From an uncultured Clostridium sp. (GTDB taxonomy: Bacteria; Bacillota; Clostridia; Oscillospirales; Acutalibacteraceae), in contig CATZNW010000014.1 of NCBI GenBank assembly GCA_958422185.1, positions 1-62,958 of the forward strand: a stretch of 62,958 nucleotides of DNA, read 5' to 3'. The stretch's first letter is position 1. Every line of letters starts with the position of its first letter. The notes below the pieces were generated by a model. That model was not told the DNA's origin, searched no databases, and was given only the letters and a program-made list of their open reading frames with translations. Both the position numbers and the translations under genes were made by a program. This document shows, one piece after another, positions 1-10,198 of the stretch.

Positions 1-135
1 GCCTGCTCCCTTGCTCCTTTATTTATTGGCTACCCCAACATTTGACATAGAACCAAAATTTTTGATCGTATTTAAAACTATATACCGCACGTGCCTGTCA
101 GGAATGATGCATTCCACAAGGATCTACACAACAAC

Positions 136-963
136 CTACTTCGCTAACACGGCCACATGGCAAGAAAAGTATCTCCTTCCATCAATTAAAACTCGCAATC
201 TTTTAAATTGATAAAACCTGCACATCTCGGGTGAGTAGTAGCGGGTGTTGAGGTAATACCACTCTGTTTCTAAATCATAGTAATAACTGCGGTAGCGGAT
301 CGGATTGAGGCGCGCCAATCTGGTGTCTCCGGTTATCTTCTCTACCCTTCCCCATGCGTCATAACTGTAATTCGCCGCTACTGTTCCGCCGCCATAGGTT
401 ATTCCCGTCACGTCATTCTGCGCGTTCTTTATATAGTAATACTCTTCTCCGTCATGTATGAACCCGAACGGATCTCCGTTGTTATCATACATAAAGACAA
501 GTACATCATCTCCGGTCTTCTGACCCGCAAGAATGTCGCCGTTGTAAATATACTCGGTAGTTACTCCGTTTACGGTCTTGGAAACTCTCTGCCCGTCTCC
601 GTTATAGGCAAAAGAGATCTCGTTTTCTCCCTCCGTGATCTGAGTCAGCTGCCTGCCGAGCCACGATAACTCTTTGCTGCCTATCGTGAGCGGATTCCCG
701 ACTTCGTCATAAGTGATCGAAGTGCCGTTGTAATCCGTAAGCAGATCGCTCCATGTACTGTTTGTGTATTTCCAGGTTTTTGTATCGAGCGCTTCCCCGA
801 GTTCTCCGGCTGTATAGGCATATTCTTTTCTTTCTGTTATATTACCGTTGGAATATGAATACGTGTAGGTCTTCCCCGCACGCTCATCATTTGCGCGGAC
901 AAGCTGATTAAGCGAGTCATACTCATAAGTTGAGATATATGTCCCGTCCGTTATTAAATATAA
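136..963 (-). pseudogene. orphan RHS core-end fragment with dead tip
   Basis: The frame is open from a stop at 964-966 down to 136 but has no start for its first 157 codons; the first Met is at 492. From 950 to 207 it is almost identical to the core end of the full RHS gene downstream (only one substitution near 926 and one extra A near 214-217). Past the motif EMCRF the reading diverges and ends after about 25 residues, so no glycine-rich tip or toxin domain follows. Even without the extra A the frame would stop within ten codons. It is best read as a silent, decayed RHS tip cassette or a by-product of duplication. Nothing recognisable lies in 1-135. Confidence 0.75.
207..950. repeat. direct repeat copy A of RHS core end (744 bp)
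   Basis: Read base by base, this stretch matches 2457-3199 with one substitution and one single-base indel. The right boundary is sharp: after the shared GTCCCGTCCG, copy A continues TTATTAAATA and copy B continues ACACGCTTTT. The left boundary falls at ATTGATAAA. Such high identity implies recent duplication or gene conversion, or an assembly artefact. Confidence 0.9.
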
Positions 964-1050
964 CTATATGTTCCGAAAAGGTTGCCACAATTAAAGCAAA
1001 TAGGATTTTGCCATAGCATCATAAATAATATAACGCTATGGCTTAATCAA

Positions 1051-1800
1051 TTACTTTTTAAGGTTTTTTCTTGGAATACCGAGCATTTTAAGGAGTTTTC
1101 TACGCAGTATTATCACCGGGCCATTACCGAGGTCTCCGAAATAAGGAGCGCCGATGTAAAGCGTTTGACTGTCTATTGCATATCCCGCCCGTATTTCATA
1201 TTCACATATGGGATTAAAAACATATACTTCTTTCAGGTGGGAGAAAAAAGCATCCGACTCTGTATTTACGCAATGCATAGAGGTAACATAAAGATGAGAA
1301 CGACTGAATGGTGATATTTCCCTTAAAATGGAACTAACTGTACAGGAGACTTCCGTTAAAAATTCTTCATCATCCAATTCTCCGGGATAAGCAAGAATAA
1401 AAAACTTTTGATCAAACCATATATGTTTGTAATAGATAAAGAGTTTATTTCGCAGATATTCGTTATCCAGTTCATACAATTTGTATTTTTTACGCTTAAG
1501 ATTCGCAACAATAGTATCTTTCAATTCGTCAAAATCCGCATATTCCGCATGGGCTTTATATGGCTCATCTGTTTTTTTACCACGCATAACACCTAACACT
1601 GCTTCTTTTGGGGATATAATTAGCAACACTATTAAGCCAATACCAAAAAAACAAAATATTCCATACATAGTGCCTAAATATAGATTGATAAATTTTTGCG
1701 TTGTAGGCAAAGGGAAAACAAATAAAATAAAATAGCCAATAAAAAGTGTAGCGAACCCCAATACGCAGAAAACTTTAATCAAATTTTCGTATTTTTTCAT
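1051..1800 (-). CDS. putative membrane-anchored immunity protein for the RHS tip
   Basis: No family is recognised. The 249-residue product begins with two hydrophobic segments (about residues 9-30 and 40-62) separated by a short loop, followed by about 185 mostly polar residues predicted to be soluble. The start at 1800 is chosen because its ATG overlaps the RHS stop codon by one base (TAATG) and a GGAGGG site lies 12 bases upstream inside the RHS gene; an in-frame Met at 1845 would only add RHS-overlapping residues. Tight coupling directly behind an RHS tip is the position of immunity genes in polymorphic toxin systems. The membrane anchor suits a tip that itself looks membrane-active. The role is inferred from position only. 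Confidence 0.5.
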   Translation of the reverse strand: MKKYENLIKVFCVLGFATLFIGYFILFVFPLPTTQKFINLYLGTMYGIFCFFGIGLIVLLIISPKEAVLGVMRGKKTDEPYKAHAEYADFDELKDTIVANLKRKKYKLYELDNEYLRNKLFIYYKHIWFDQKFFILAYPGELDDEEFLTEVSCTVSSILREISPFSRSHLYVTSMHCVNTESDAFFSHLKEVYVFNPICEYEIRAGYAIDSQTLYIGAPYFGDLGNGPVIILRRKLLKMLGIPRKNLKK

Positions 1801-4800
1801 TATGACGCCGCACCCTCCATTTCTTCTGCCGGGTAAAGTTCCCATACTGGTTCTTGAGCGTTATCAGAATCATCTATACATATACCGTCAAAAATTAATC
1901 CGATAATTTCACCTATTATGGTTTGCGCATGCTGTGCTAATGCAGGAGGCGAAAATAAGCTTTCTGTCAATGTTATTGGCTTAACATAATAAGAGCAGCT
2001 GATTGCTCCTCCAGCCATATATCCAGTTGCTGCACTAATTACTCCGTTTATAACAGTATCTTTTGCGACTTTAGCATAAGATTTAACACGGTTATTACGA
2101 GTATTTTGTCTTCTTGCTGTACCATTATATGAAGCAAGCGATGTATACGAAACGAATTCATTAACTGCAGAACCTACAAACGCTCCAGCAAATGCACCAG
2201 CAACAGCAAAACCAGCACCAGTCAGCGCGCCTGCAACGGCGCCGCCTAAAGTTGCGCCTATTATACCACTATTCCATGCTCTCCCAGAAGAAACATTTGC
2301 AACAGCGGTTCCAACGAAAGAAACGATTGCTCCAATAATAGCGCCTGCAACAACATTCCAAAATTTTCCCTGTTCGTCAACTCGTGAAAGTGGATTGTTG
2401 CCACAATAAGAGTACAAGTTATTACCCAACAAATCATCATGTATCTTGCTATCACCATTGATAAACCTGCACATCTCGGGTGAGTAGTAGCGGGTGTTGA
2501 GGTAATACCACTCTGTTTCTAAATCATAGTAATAACTGCGGTAGCGGATCGGATTGAGGCGCGCCAATCTGGTGTCTCCGGTTATCTTCTCTACCCTTCC
2601 CCATGCGTCATAACTGTAATTCGCCGCTACTGTTCCGCCGCCATAGGTTATTCCCGTCACGTCATTCTGCGCGTTCTTTATATAGTAATACTCTTCTCCG
2701 TCATGTATGAACCCGAACGGATCTCCGTTGTTATCATACATAAAGACAAGTACATCATCTCCGGTCTTCTGACCCGCAAGAATGTCGCCGTTGTAAATAT
2801 ACTCGGTAGTTACTCCGTTTACGGTCTTGGAAACTCTCTGCCCGTCTCCGTTATAGGCAAAAGAGATCTCGTTTTCTCCCTCCGTGATCTGAGTCAGCTG
2901 CCTGCCGAGCCACGATAACTCTTTGCTGCCTATCGTGAGCGGATTCCCGACTTCGTCATAAGTGATCGAAGTGCCGTTGTAATCCGTAAGCAGATCGCTC
3001 CATGTACTGTTTGTGTATTTCCAGGTTTTTGTATCGAGCGCTTCCCCGAGTTCTCCGGCTGTATAGGCATATTCTTTTCTTTCTGTTATATTACCGTTGG
3101 AATATGAATACGTGTAGGTCTTCCCCGCACGCTCATCATTTGCGCGGACAAGCTGATTAAGCGAGTCATACTCATATGTTGAGATATATGTCCCGTCCGA
3201 CACGCTTTTGATATTGCCGATCTTATCGTAAGTATAGCTGTATGTGCCGGTTCTTGTTTTTACAGATCTGACCAACGTTGTGGTTTTATCCGTTCCTACA
3301 TCCTCATAGGAATATATATTTGTGAAAGGACCCGTTTTCTTTGCTGTTAACCTGCCCAATCCGTCATACTGGTAACTTACCTTTTCTTTTCCGTTCCACG
3401 TTACGCTGTAGATCTGATCCGGCATTTCCCCTTGCGAATAATATCCGTATCTGTAGCCGATATTCTGCGTGCCAAGCGGTGAGAAATGCTTTATGCCGGT
3501 CAGATAATTCGTTTTATCCGCGTAGGTGAAATCCGTGTAGGAACGCAGGGTTCCTCCGCTCATTGCCGTGCCTGTATATTCACGCTGGGAAACAACACGG
3601 TCTGCAAGATCATACACAAATCTTGTATTCGTATTTGTATAATAATCCGTTATCTGCGCAACGCTGCCGTTATTCCCGTAAGTACAGGTCACCCTTTGAC
3701 TGTTATCTCCATTGTACCTTGTTTGCGTCTGCCGGTCAAGGTTATCATAGGATAATTCAACATAATCTCCGTTTCCGTATGTTTGTTTAGACATTAATCC
3801 GGCGTTGTTATACTGAATAGTTGAGAGTGTACGCCAATCCGTGCCGTTACCGACGTAATTACCCGTTGTTCTGCCGAATTTATCATACGCAAATTTATAC
3901 TGAAGATGATTGTTGACATTGATGCTTTGCAGTAGATCATCGGAATACGAATACTGATTTGTTACGCCCCCGGATGAGACGGAAAGCAGCGCATCATTAT
4001 TCGGGTCATATGTATACTGCGTTTTAACGCCGTTTGCGTTTGAGGTGCTATTCAAAAGACCTTTGGTTTCATTATAGGAATATTCCGTTACATTACCGCG
4101 TTCATCTGTTGACGAGGCAATAAAATTCTGGCTGTCCGTATAGTCTGATTCCGTAACGATTGTTCGATCATAGGAATCCTCAACAGGATAAAAATACCAT
4201 TTCTGATATTCTTTCAGCTTGTTTTTATCGCATGACGCTTGCCTTATGTAATCGCCTTTCTTGATTTCAGTGGAATCCATATGCGGATCAAGACACATGT
4301 TAAAATTAGTTGTTTCGGTAAATATTCCGAAAGTGCCGTCCGACTGTTTTGCAACCTTGAATCTTTGTGCCTTTGAACTGCTTTTTTTATTTATTTGAAG
4401 AAGAGCTCTGCTGCTGCTTGAAGATTCTCTTATTTCAAGATATCTATCAGAAAAATTCATAGATTTTAGGTAAAACACATCTGTTTTTCCCGATACAAGT
4501 TCTGCCCTGAAATATTGTTCTTTGGACGCCGGCTGATATGAAATCGTTTTACTTGGATCTTTTTCTTTTCCAGCATTGCCGCTATTCATTGCCATACCGG
4601 AATAAGCGTTTACAATTATATACTCTTTGCCATTTTCTATAGTTGCAGCCGGGCGATGCGCAGAGATTTCCGCTTTTGTTACATTGCCTTTATTATCATA
4701 TGTAAAGCCATATTCCTGCCCGTCGGTTGTGAGGGAATATATAAGTTGCTTTTTATTGTTATAACTGTACAGATATTTACTGCCGGACGGATTAAGCATT

Positions 4801-7800
4801 TTAGCCATTTGATTGCCATAATATGAAAATGTTGAATTGGATTTTGCGAGATCCACGGCAGAAATGACATTTCCATTTTTATCGTAATCATAAGTTTGCC
4901 CATACTGCTCTTTATAGCAAAATGAACCGGTTTGATATGCCGCGTTTACATTATGATCATAAATAAGAGAAATTGCTATTTTTCCGTAATCGGATGGCAT
5001 AACAATAGTGTCAGATAAAAACTGCCAAGCGTTGCGGACATCCGGATTAAAATTCTTACGCGTATTGCCCAGCCACTTGCCGTTTTTGTCATAATAATCA
5101 AGTGTCAACTCAAAATGCGGCTCATATTCGTCCGAATCTTTAGTATTATTCAGCGGCGCTGAATTCGCATAGGCCCACATACCGTATGTGAAAACATCGC
5201 CTTTTTTACCTGAAACATAAACATATTGCCAAAGACTTTTATTTTCATTTTCTACCGTTCCGGTAAGTTTTCCGCAATTTGCAAATCCGGATAACCCTGC
5301 CCATGTAACGCTTCCGGAATCGCTGCTCCAAGTAGTCCAATTGGTCATTCCGTTTGTAAAAGCGGAATTTTCAACAAGATTATACGTACTTGCATTGGCA
5401 CTCTTTTCTAACTGAATATCGTCAAACCAAACCGTGCCGTAAGCGTTTGGGCCAAGCCCCATAGCGACGCGCACCGTTCCGCCCTCCGGAACATCAAATG
5501 TAACACTGCGGCGTTCCCACCCATCAGTAACGGTGGTTTTTTCTATATATTTATTATAAACTAATGTAGTATCATCTGCCTCACGAACTTCCGCAAACAA
5601 CTGTACGCCATCGCCAGGTATGGTCTTTCCGTCAGTATAAATATAAGCCGATAATGTATAAGTGCCTTTAGGAAGTGTACTGATTGTTTGCACAGCATTT
5701 ACCCTGCCAGTATTTGAAATGGGTTTTACAACTTTAACTGATGAATTCGTTATATTGCTTTTGTTTGCATCTATCGCAACAGATGCACCGGTTTTATCTT
5801 TCATATAAGTCCAATAACCATTTGAGAGACTTCTTGTAAAGCCGGGATTCACAATATAATTAGTAGCGCTTTGCAAAACACGGGATTCTGATATTAATTT
5901 ATTAGCTTTGCCGCTTGTATCATTCCCTTTGTTTAATTCGAAGAATTGTGCCGAACCATCCGTGTTTGATACGGTTCCTGTTGTTTGACCGTAATCGTTA
6001 AACTGAAAAGTATAACTTCTGTTTTTTAAATCGGATATTATAGTTTCATTCTGCTTATAAGAAAAACTGTATTTCTCAAGCAATTCACTGTCAGACGCTC
6101 CGAAATTAAAGGAGGTTACTCTTTTCTGTGAAGATGAATCATAGTTGATTTTAACCCTGTTTCCGTCAATATCCTTAATTTGTGTCAGCAAATTTCCGCT
6201 GTAAGATAACTGAACGGTTTTACTGTCTGCAAATGAAATTTTAGTAAGATAATTGTTATTATATGTAAAGGTTGTTTTTCTGTTTGCAGGATCTGTAATA
6301 CTGGCAATCTGATAAGTATTTGAAGATGAATAATTGAAAGTATACAGTCTTCCTGCTCCATCTTTTATGTTTTTTATTCTAACTGAGCTGTTTAAGGATT
6401 CATATGAAAGCGTAACAGCTATATTTGAAGCATTTTCTATTCGCAACAGGGCTCCAAAATAGTCAAAATACATTTTATTTTCATCTTTATCCGTAATTAT
6501 GTAGCCCGCTTTTGGCTCTGTAGTATTTGAACCGACTTTAAACACATCAATAGTATAGCCTAAGCCGTCTTCATCTTTACCTTTTGTATCAGAGCTTTTT
6601 TCAAAATAAAACCAGTGTTTTGTTCCGTCCGAATCATTAAGATAATATTTATATCCGTTATTCCACAATTCTCCGGTTTCTTTTCTAACAAAAATATTAT
6701 AGTTAGTTTGAAATTGATTGCCCGGAAAAGCAAAACTTGTATTTTCTTTATTTGAGTTATAAATCAAAGAGATATTTACGGGCAACAGATTACCGCCCGC
6801 GTCTTGAGTAACCGGTTGCGAGAACACAAAATTGCCATTATAATTATTTACACTTGCTGCGCCGCCGCGGCCGGCAGCCATTTCCGTATATGACCAGTAA
6901 TCCTCATAACCGGACATATTACGGTATGACACTGTCAAGATGGGTCTGTTTTGAGGATAGGTAGTATAATTTATTGAATAGAACCAAGCTTTTGCCGATG
7001 CAGTTTTTGTTGTAGTTAAAGATAATCCATAGTTAGGATAATCACCGGAATACCAGCCGCGCACCATATCTGTGATCTCTACTTCACGGAATTTTGTTGT
7101 ATCCGTTTCTTCCGTCAGCATCATATAATCGGAAATATTACTGTCGCCGTACGGTCCGTTATTCCAGGTAACCGTTTTTTCATTCCAATCGTCAACCAAA
7201 CGTTTAATATTAACAGGCAGTCCGACCTGGCATTGTCTTAAACCTATAAAAAGTCTGGCGTCAACAACTTTATCCGCAATACCGAGTTTTGGCAAAGTTG
7301 TGAACTTAATGTAACTTTCTGTTTTCCCAAACTCATATATATTGCCAACATATAGGCTGCCCATATCGTCCGTTCCGCTTGCTTTATAGCATTTATTCGG
7401 ATATTTTGAAGATACGAAAGCAGACTGAACACCGCTTGGTGTCTGATTTGTTTTGAGCATGGGATCAACTATTACCGGGAATTCACGTTCTTCTGCCAGA
7501 AGCCATTCCTGATCAAGGGTAGTAGTAACTGTAAAGGTATTATTTTTAATATCGGTAAGAGTCAATGTTATATTTCCCGATGCTTGTCCGCTTTCATCTT
7601 CCATAAATGGAGCGGTAATAACATAAACAACAGTTTCATCTTCGGAACGCAACTCTATAGTTTTGACATCTGTTTGCACAGGCGTTAACCCATTGACTTT
7701 ATATATAGCAGTAAACTTGGCTGGTGCTTTTTTACTGTTTAAAATAATATTTTCTTTTAAGCCGTCCGAACTGATTATATATTCAAAATCCGTTTTTTTA

Positions 7801-8366
7801 TATACGTCTTCATATAAAACGGTAGAATACAGATTTTCAAGTGTTGTAGGATCTTCATCCTTTTCGCTTTCTATTATTTTTGCCGTGCTTTTACCGGCAT
7901 TAGTGTAATACCATGATATCTTATAACCGTCTTTTTCCAAACGTACAAATTTTTTGCCGTTTGTTTTCTTTGAAAGTCTAACTTTGTAGTCGGCAGTACG
8001 GTTTGTTAAATCTTTGTTTTTTGTTTTGCTATCATCGTTCTCCGATTCATCCGCATCAACTTCATCAAGGGTATTATCGTAATCCACCCATTCTCCATTT
8101 TGCTCAAAATGGACGGGCACGGAATACTGCGCTGCCTGAACCGTTCCGTCGCTCATCTTAAAATACTTAGTACTTTCATCTCGTTTTTCGTTTTCTTCTT
8201 CCACAAATTCAGCAGGCTCACTGCTTTCGTCAATAATTTCAGAAGTTTCCTGATTTGCTTTTATTACTTCACTTAAAGGCTCTGCAGAAACTGATACAGT
8301 GCTAAATAACGTAATAAGAACTAAAATTATTGCAATAATTGATTGAAGGGATTTATATTTTTTCAT
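1800..8366 (-). CDS. secreted RHS/YD-repeat protein with carbohydrate-binding-like modules
   Basis: A protein of about 2188 residues. It has a signal peptide (KKYKSLQ, a hydrophobic stretch, cleavage near VSVSA). Counting from an upstream Met at 8384, it has a DNRLRE-type beta domain at about 305-490, YD repeats near 640-800, two jelly-roll-like modules near 845-990 and 1005-1165 (each ending in a WFDDIQLEK-type or similar strand), a ricin-B-like module near 1250-1400, many YD repeats to about 2000, and the core-end motif NNPLSRVDEQGK. The last 190 residues are a variable tip with a glycine-zipper stretch (GAIIGAIVSFVG, GGAVAGALTGAGFAVAGAFAG) that suggests membrane insertion. The start at 8366 has AAAGGA six bases upstream. 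Likely a surface or secreted polymorphic toxin, like WapA; the toxin activity is not identifiable. Confidence 0.88.
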   Translation of the reverse strand: MKKYKSLQSIIAIILVLITLFSTVSVSAEPLSEVIKANQETSEIIDESSEPAEFVEEENEKRDESTKYFKMSDGTVQAAQYSVPVHFEQNGEWVDYDNTLDEVDADESENDDSKTKNKDLTNRTADYKVRLSKKTNGKKFVRLEKDGYKISWYYTNAGKSTAKIIESEKDEDPTTLENLYSTVLYEDVYKKTDFEYIISSDGLKENIILNSKKAPAKFTAIYKVNGLTPVQTDVKTIELRSEDETVVYVITAPFMEDESGQASGNITLTLTDIKNNTFTVTTTLDQEWLLAEEREFPVIVDPMLKTNQTPSGVQSAFVSSKYPNKCYKASGTDDMGSLYVGNIYEFGKTESYIKFTTLPKLGIADKVVDARLFIGLRQCQVGLPVNIKRLVDDWNEKTVTWNNGPYGDSNISDYMMLTEETDTTKFREVEITDMVRGWYSGDYPNYGLSLTTTKTASAKAWFYSINYTTYPQNRPILTVSYRNMSGYEDYWSYTEMAAGRGGAASVNNYNGNFVFSQPVTQDAGGNLLPVNISLIYNSNKENTSFAFPGNQFQTNYNIFVRKETGELWNNGYKYYLNDSDGTKHWFYFEKSSDTKGKDEDGLGYTIDVFKVGSNTTEPKAGYIITDKDENKMYFDYFGALLRIENASNIAVTLSYESLNSSVRIKNIKDGAGRLYTFNYSSSNTYQIASITDPANRKTTFTYNNNYLTKISFADSKTVQLSYSGNLLTQIKDIDGNRVKINYDSSSQKRVTSFNFGASDSELLEKYSFSYKQNETIISDLKNRSYTFQFNDYGQTTGTVSNTDGSAQFFELNKGNDTSGKANKLISESRVLQSATNYIVNPGFTRSLSNGYWTYMKDKTGASVAIDANKSNITNSSVKVVKPISNTGRVNAVQTISTLPKGTYTLSAYIYTDGKTIPGDGVQLFAEVREADDTTLVYNKYIEKTTVTDGWERRSVTFDVPEGGTVRVAMGLGPNAYGTVWFDDIQLEKSANASTYNLVENSAFTNGMTNWTTWSSDSGSVTWAGLSGFANCGKLTGTVENENKSLWQYVYVSGKKGDVFTYGMWAYANSAPLNNTKDSDEYEPHFELTLDYYDKNGKWLGNTRKNFNPDVRNAWQFLSDTIVMPSDYGKIAISLIYDHNVNAAYQTGSFCYKEQYGQTYDYDKNGNVISAVDLAKSNSTFSYYGNQMAKMLNPSGSKYLYSYNNKKQLIYSLTTDGQEYGFTYDNKGNVTKAEISAHRPAATIENGKEYIIVNAYSGMAMNSGNAGKEKDPSKTISYQPASKEQYFRAELVSGKTDVFYLKSMNFSDRYLEIRESSSSSRALLQINKKSSSKAQRFKVAKQSDGTFGIFTETTNFNMCLDPHMDSTEIKKGDYIRQASCDKNKLKEYQKWYFYPVEDSYDRTIVTESDYTDSQNFIASSTDERGNVTEYSYNETKGLLNSTSNANGVKTQYTYDPNNDALLSVSSGGVTNQYSYSDDLLQSINVNNHLQYKFAYDKFGRTTGNYVGNGTDWRTLSTIQYNNAGLMSKQTYGNGDYVELSYDNLDRQTQTRYNGDNSQRVTCTYGNNGSVAQITDYYTNTNTRFVYDLADRVVSQREYTGTAMSGGTLRSYTDFTYADKTNYLTGIKHFSPLGTQNIGYRYGYYSQGEMPDQIYSVTWNGKEKVSYQYDGLGRLTAKKTGPFTNIYSYEDVGTDKTTTLVRSVKTRTGTYSYTYDKIGNIKSVSDGTYISTYEYDSLNQLVRANDERAGKTYTYSYSNGNITERKEYAYTAGELGEALDTKTWKYTNSTWSDLLTDYNGTSITYDEVGNPLTIGSKELSWLGRQLTQITEGENEISFAYNGDGQRVSKTVNGVTTEYIYNGDILAGQKTGDDVLVFMYDNNGDPFGFIHDGEEYYYIKNAQNDVTGITYGGGTVAANYSYDAWGRVEKITGDTRLARLNPIRYRSYYYDLETEWYYLNTRYYSPEMCRFINGDSKIHDDLLGNNLYSYCGNNPLSRVDEQGKFWNVVAGAIIGAIVSFVGTAVANVSSGRAWNSGIIGATLGGAVAGALTGAGFAVAGAFAGAFVGSAVNEFVSYTSLASYNGTARRQNTRNNRVKSYAKVAKDTVINGVISAATGYMAGGAISCSYYVKPITLTESLFSPPALAQHAQTIIGEIIGLIFDGICIDDSDNAQEPVWELYPAEEMEGAAS
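2457..3199. repeat. direct repeat copy B of RHS core end (743 bp, inside the intact gene)
   Basis: The same sequence as 207-950, here in frame within the full RHS gene, covering the last YD repeats up to RYYSPEMCRF. The two copies lie in the same orientation about 2.25 kb apart. Recombination between them would delete the present tip and the immunity gene and leave the core joined to the dead tip. Confidence 0.9.
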
Positions 8367-8819
8367 TCCTCGTCCTTTCATCATGGATAGCTAATACTTA
8401 GCTTATATAAAAGAATTCTCAATAACTACTATTCTAATAAATGAATACGGGGACAAGATAATTTAAACGACAAAAACGTTTTATATATAATGTTTAGTAA
8501 TTACCTTTGCCACCAACTGTCAATAAATCAAAAGAGTTTAATCACACGTTCTTTGAACATTCTTCGTGATCTTATCATCACTGCCCCAGAGCCGGAAATT
8601 CCAAACTCAACATGAACATGGTGTGATTTCACTTGCATAGTCAGTAATCGTCAATGTTACAAAGCACAACTTGGGCAATCAATTTTTTCATAAAAGCACC
8701 CCCTTTCACACTGTTCAATTTTGCCTTCAATATATACAACAGTTCAAAACGCTTTTATGTTACAACAAGTTATGAAATTATTTAACACTTTATTTTTTAA
8801 ATTGTCAATATAAAAATAA
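8367..8819. other. AT-rich intergenic region upstream of the RHS gene
   Basis: There is no convincing long gene. The stretch next to the RHS start is AT-rich and presumably holds its promoter, but no clear -35/-10 pair could be chosen. It contains a 16-codon reading frame with a very strong ribosome site (8641-8691, listed separately) and a weaker 36-codon frame directly after it (8528-8638, minus) that lacks a ribosome site. Confidence 0.5.
8641..8691 (-). CDS. possible 16-residue leader peptide with strong ribosome site
   Basis: The reading frame MKKLIAQVVLCNIDDY is preceded by AAAGGGGGTG seven to eight bases before the ATG, a far stronger site than most genes nearby. It could be a leader peptide, the surviving start of a lost gene, or chance. 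No family is recognised. Confidence 0.2.
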   Translation of the reverse strand: MKKLIAQVVLCNIDDY

Positions 8820-9209
8820 AAACCGCGTTGACAAGCGGTCTGTACCGCTGAACAACACGGCTGTTGAAATGATCAAGATACTTCAAAGTAAATATTACTT
8901 TGGCGAAAATGCTCCCATCTTATCTGCGATGAGAGCGGAAACTTCACGAAACCGTTATTCTTCAGAAAAAGATACTACCGTATACTAAAAGCGGCAGGAA
9001 TAAAGCGCAAGGGCTTACACAGCCTACGCCACACATTCGCCACAAATCTTGTAAACGGAATCAGGCAACCTGACGGAACTATTAAATGCTTAACGCCGAA
9101 ACAGGTTGCTGATCTGCTCGGTCACACGACTTCAGAAATCACCGAGATGTATTATGTAAAGCGAAATGATGATTTACTAAATGGTATTACTAATGGGTTT
9201 GAGATATAG
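8820..9209 (+). pseudogene. remnant of a tyrosine integrase (C-terminal part)
   Basis: The last 90 or so codons (about 8930-9209) read as the catalytic end of a tyrosine recombinase: GLHSLRHTFATNL, then VADLLGHTTSEITEMYYVKRND with the nucleophile Tyr, ending NGITNGFEI. This is nearly identical to the end of the intact integrase at 25076-26290. Upstream of 8930 the similarity continues in another frame (SVPLNNTAVEMIK) and further indels occur near 8830, and everything before that is gone. It is the wreck of an earlier integrated element of the same family. Confidence 0.9.
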
Positions 9210-9376
9210 ATTTAAAATACTTTGCTATATATGCTAAATAAAAAGATTTTAAGCACCAAATTCTATTAATACTGTTTGACAAAAAATGTATATAACTTGT
9301 GAATCTTAATGGTATTAAGTAAATAATTGTTTTTTCTTGTAAAAGTTTATGATATTATATAAGCGGTGATGAGATT

Positions 9377-10198
9377 ATGGATTTTTTTGAAGATACAAGT
9401 AAATATATTTACCATTATACCAGCGTTGAAACATTAGTTAAATATATCCTACCGCAAAAACAATTGTTATTTTCGCCAATCAATATTTCTAATGATCCAG
9501 AAGAAAGCAAATATCACTTTATGCAAGCATTTGATGATGACGGAAAACTAGAAGAATACATGGAAAAACACTTTACTTTTACATTTGATATTTCAAAAGA
9601 AATTATAAGAAATGTAAAGACAATTTGTTTCTCTCAAGATAGTAATGTCCCATTTATTGTTGATATGTGTATGGGAAAGGGATATGCCAAACCAAGAATG
9701 TGGGCTCAATATGCCAATAACAGTACTGGTGTATGCTTAGCATTTAATAAAGAAAACATAATAGTAAATTTTAGCAATCAATATGAAAATTTCCAACATT
9801 TTTCAGGAAATGTTTCGTATGGAAATCAGTTAACCTATATATCTAAACATCCGAATGCACAAACACTGTTATCAAGCGAATTACAAGCAAAAGCAATAGA
9901 AGAAATCGCTGCATCAAAAATCAATGAATATTTTGAATTATATTATTTTTCAAAGCACATTGATTGGCAGACTGAAAATGAATTCAGACTTGTTATTAAG
10001 CCCGAAAACACAGGCACTAATCAAAATTATCTACATATTGACGGAGCACTTAAAAAAATTATTTTAGGAAACAATTTTGACAAAACTATTATTCCTTCGG
10101 TAAAAATTCTATCTTCTAATTTTGAACACAAACCCGAAATTATTCCGTTCTATCATAATAAAAACAATTATACATTCGGAAAACCTGTCGAATATTAG
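9377..10198 (+). CDS. DUF2971 domain protein
   Basis: 273 residues. The N-terminal pattern YHYTSVETLVKYI...LLFSPINISNDPEES, the central CFSQDSN and PRMWAQYANNSTGVCLAF, and the late WQTENEFRLV are the conserved blocks of DUF2971 proteins. Their biochemical function is unknown to me, but the family is common on bacterial mobile and defence islands. The gene stands alone, AT-rich, between the integrase remnant and the old attachment-site region, so it is most likely the cargo of the decayed element. The ATG at 9377 is preceded by GGTGATGAG, a weak ribosome site. Confidence 0.8.
   Translation: MDFFEDTSKYIYHYTSVETLVKYILPQKQLLFSPINISNDPEESKYHFMQAFDDDGKLEEYMEKHFTFTFDISKEIIRNVKTICFSQDSNVPFIVDMCMGKGYAKPRMWAQYANNSTGVCLAFNKENIIVNFSNQYENFQHFSGNVSYGNQLTYISKHPNAQTLLSSELQAKAIEEIAASKINEYFELYYFSKHIDWQTENEFRLVIKPENTGTNQNYLHIDGALKKIILGNNFDKTIIPSVKILSSNFEHKPEIIPFYHNKNNYTFGKPVEY

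Noticed and set aside
454..669. A 71-codon plus-strand frame found twice, identically (also 2703-2918)
   Set aside because: Both lie antisense to the RHS core and are identical only because the core end is duplicated; no ribosome site or family.
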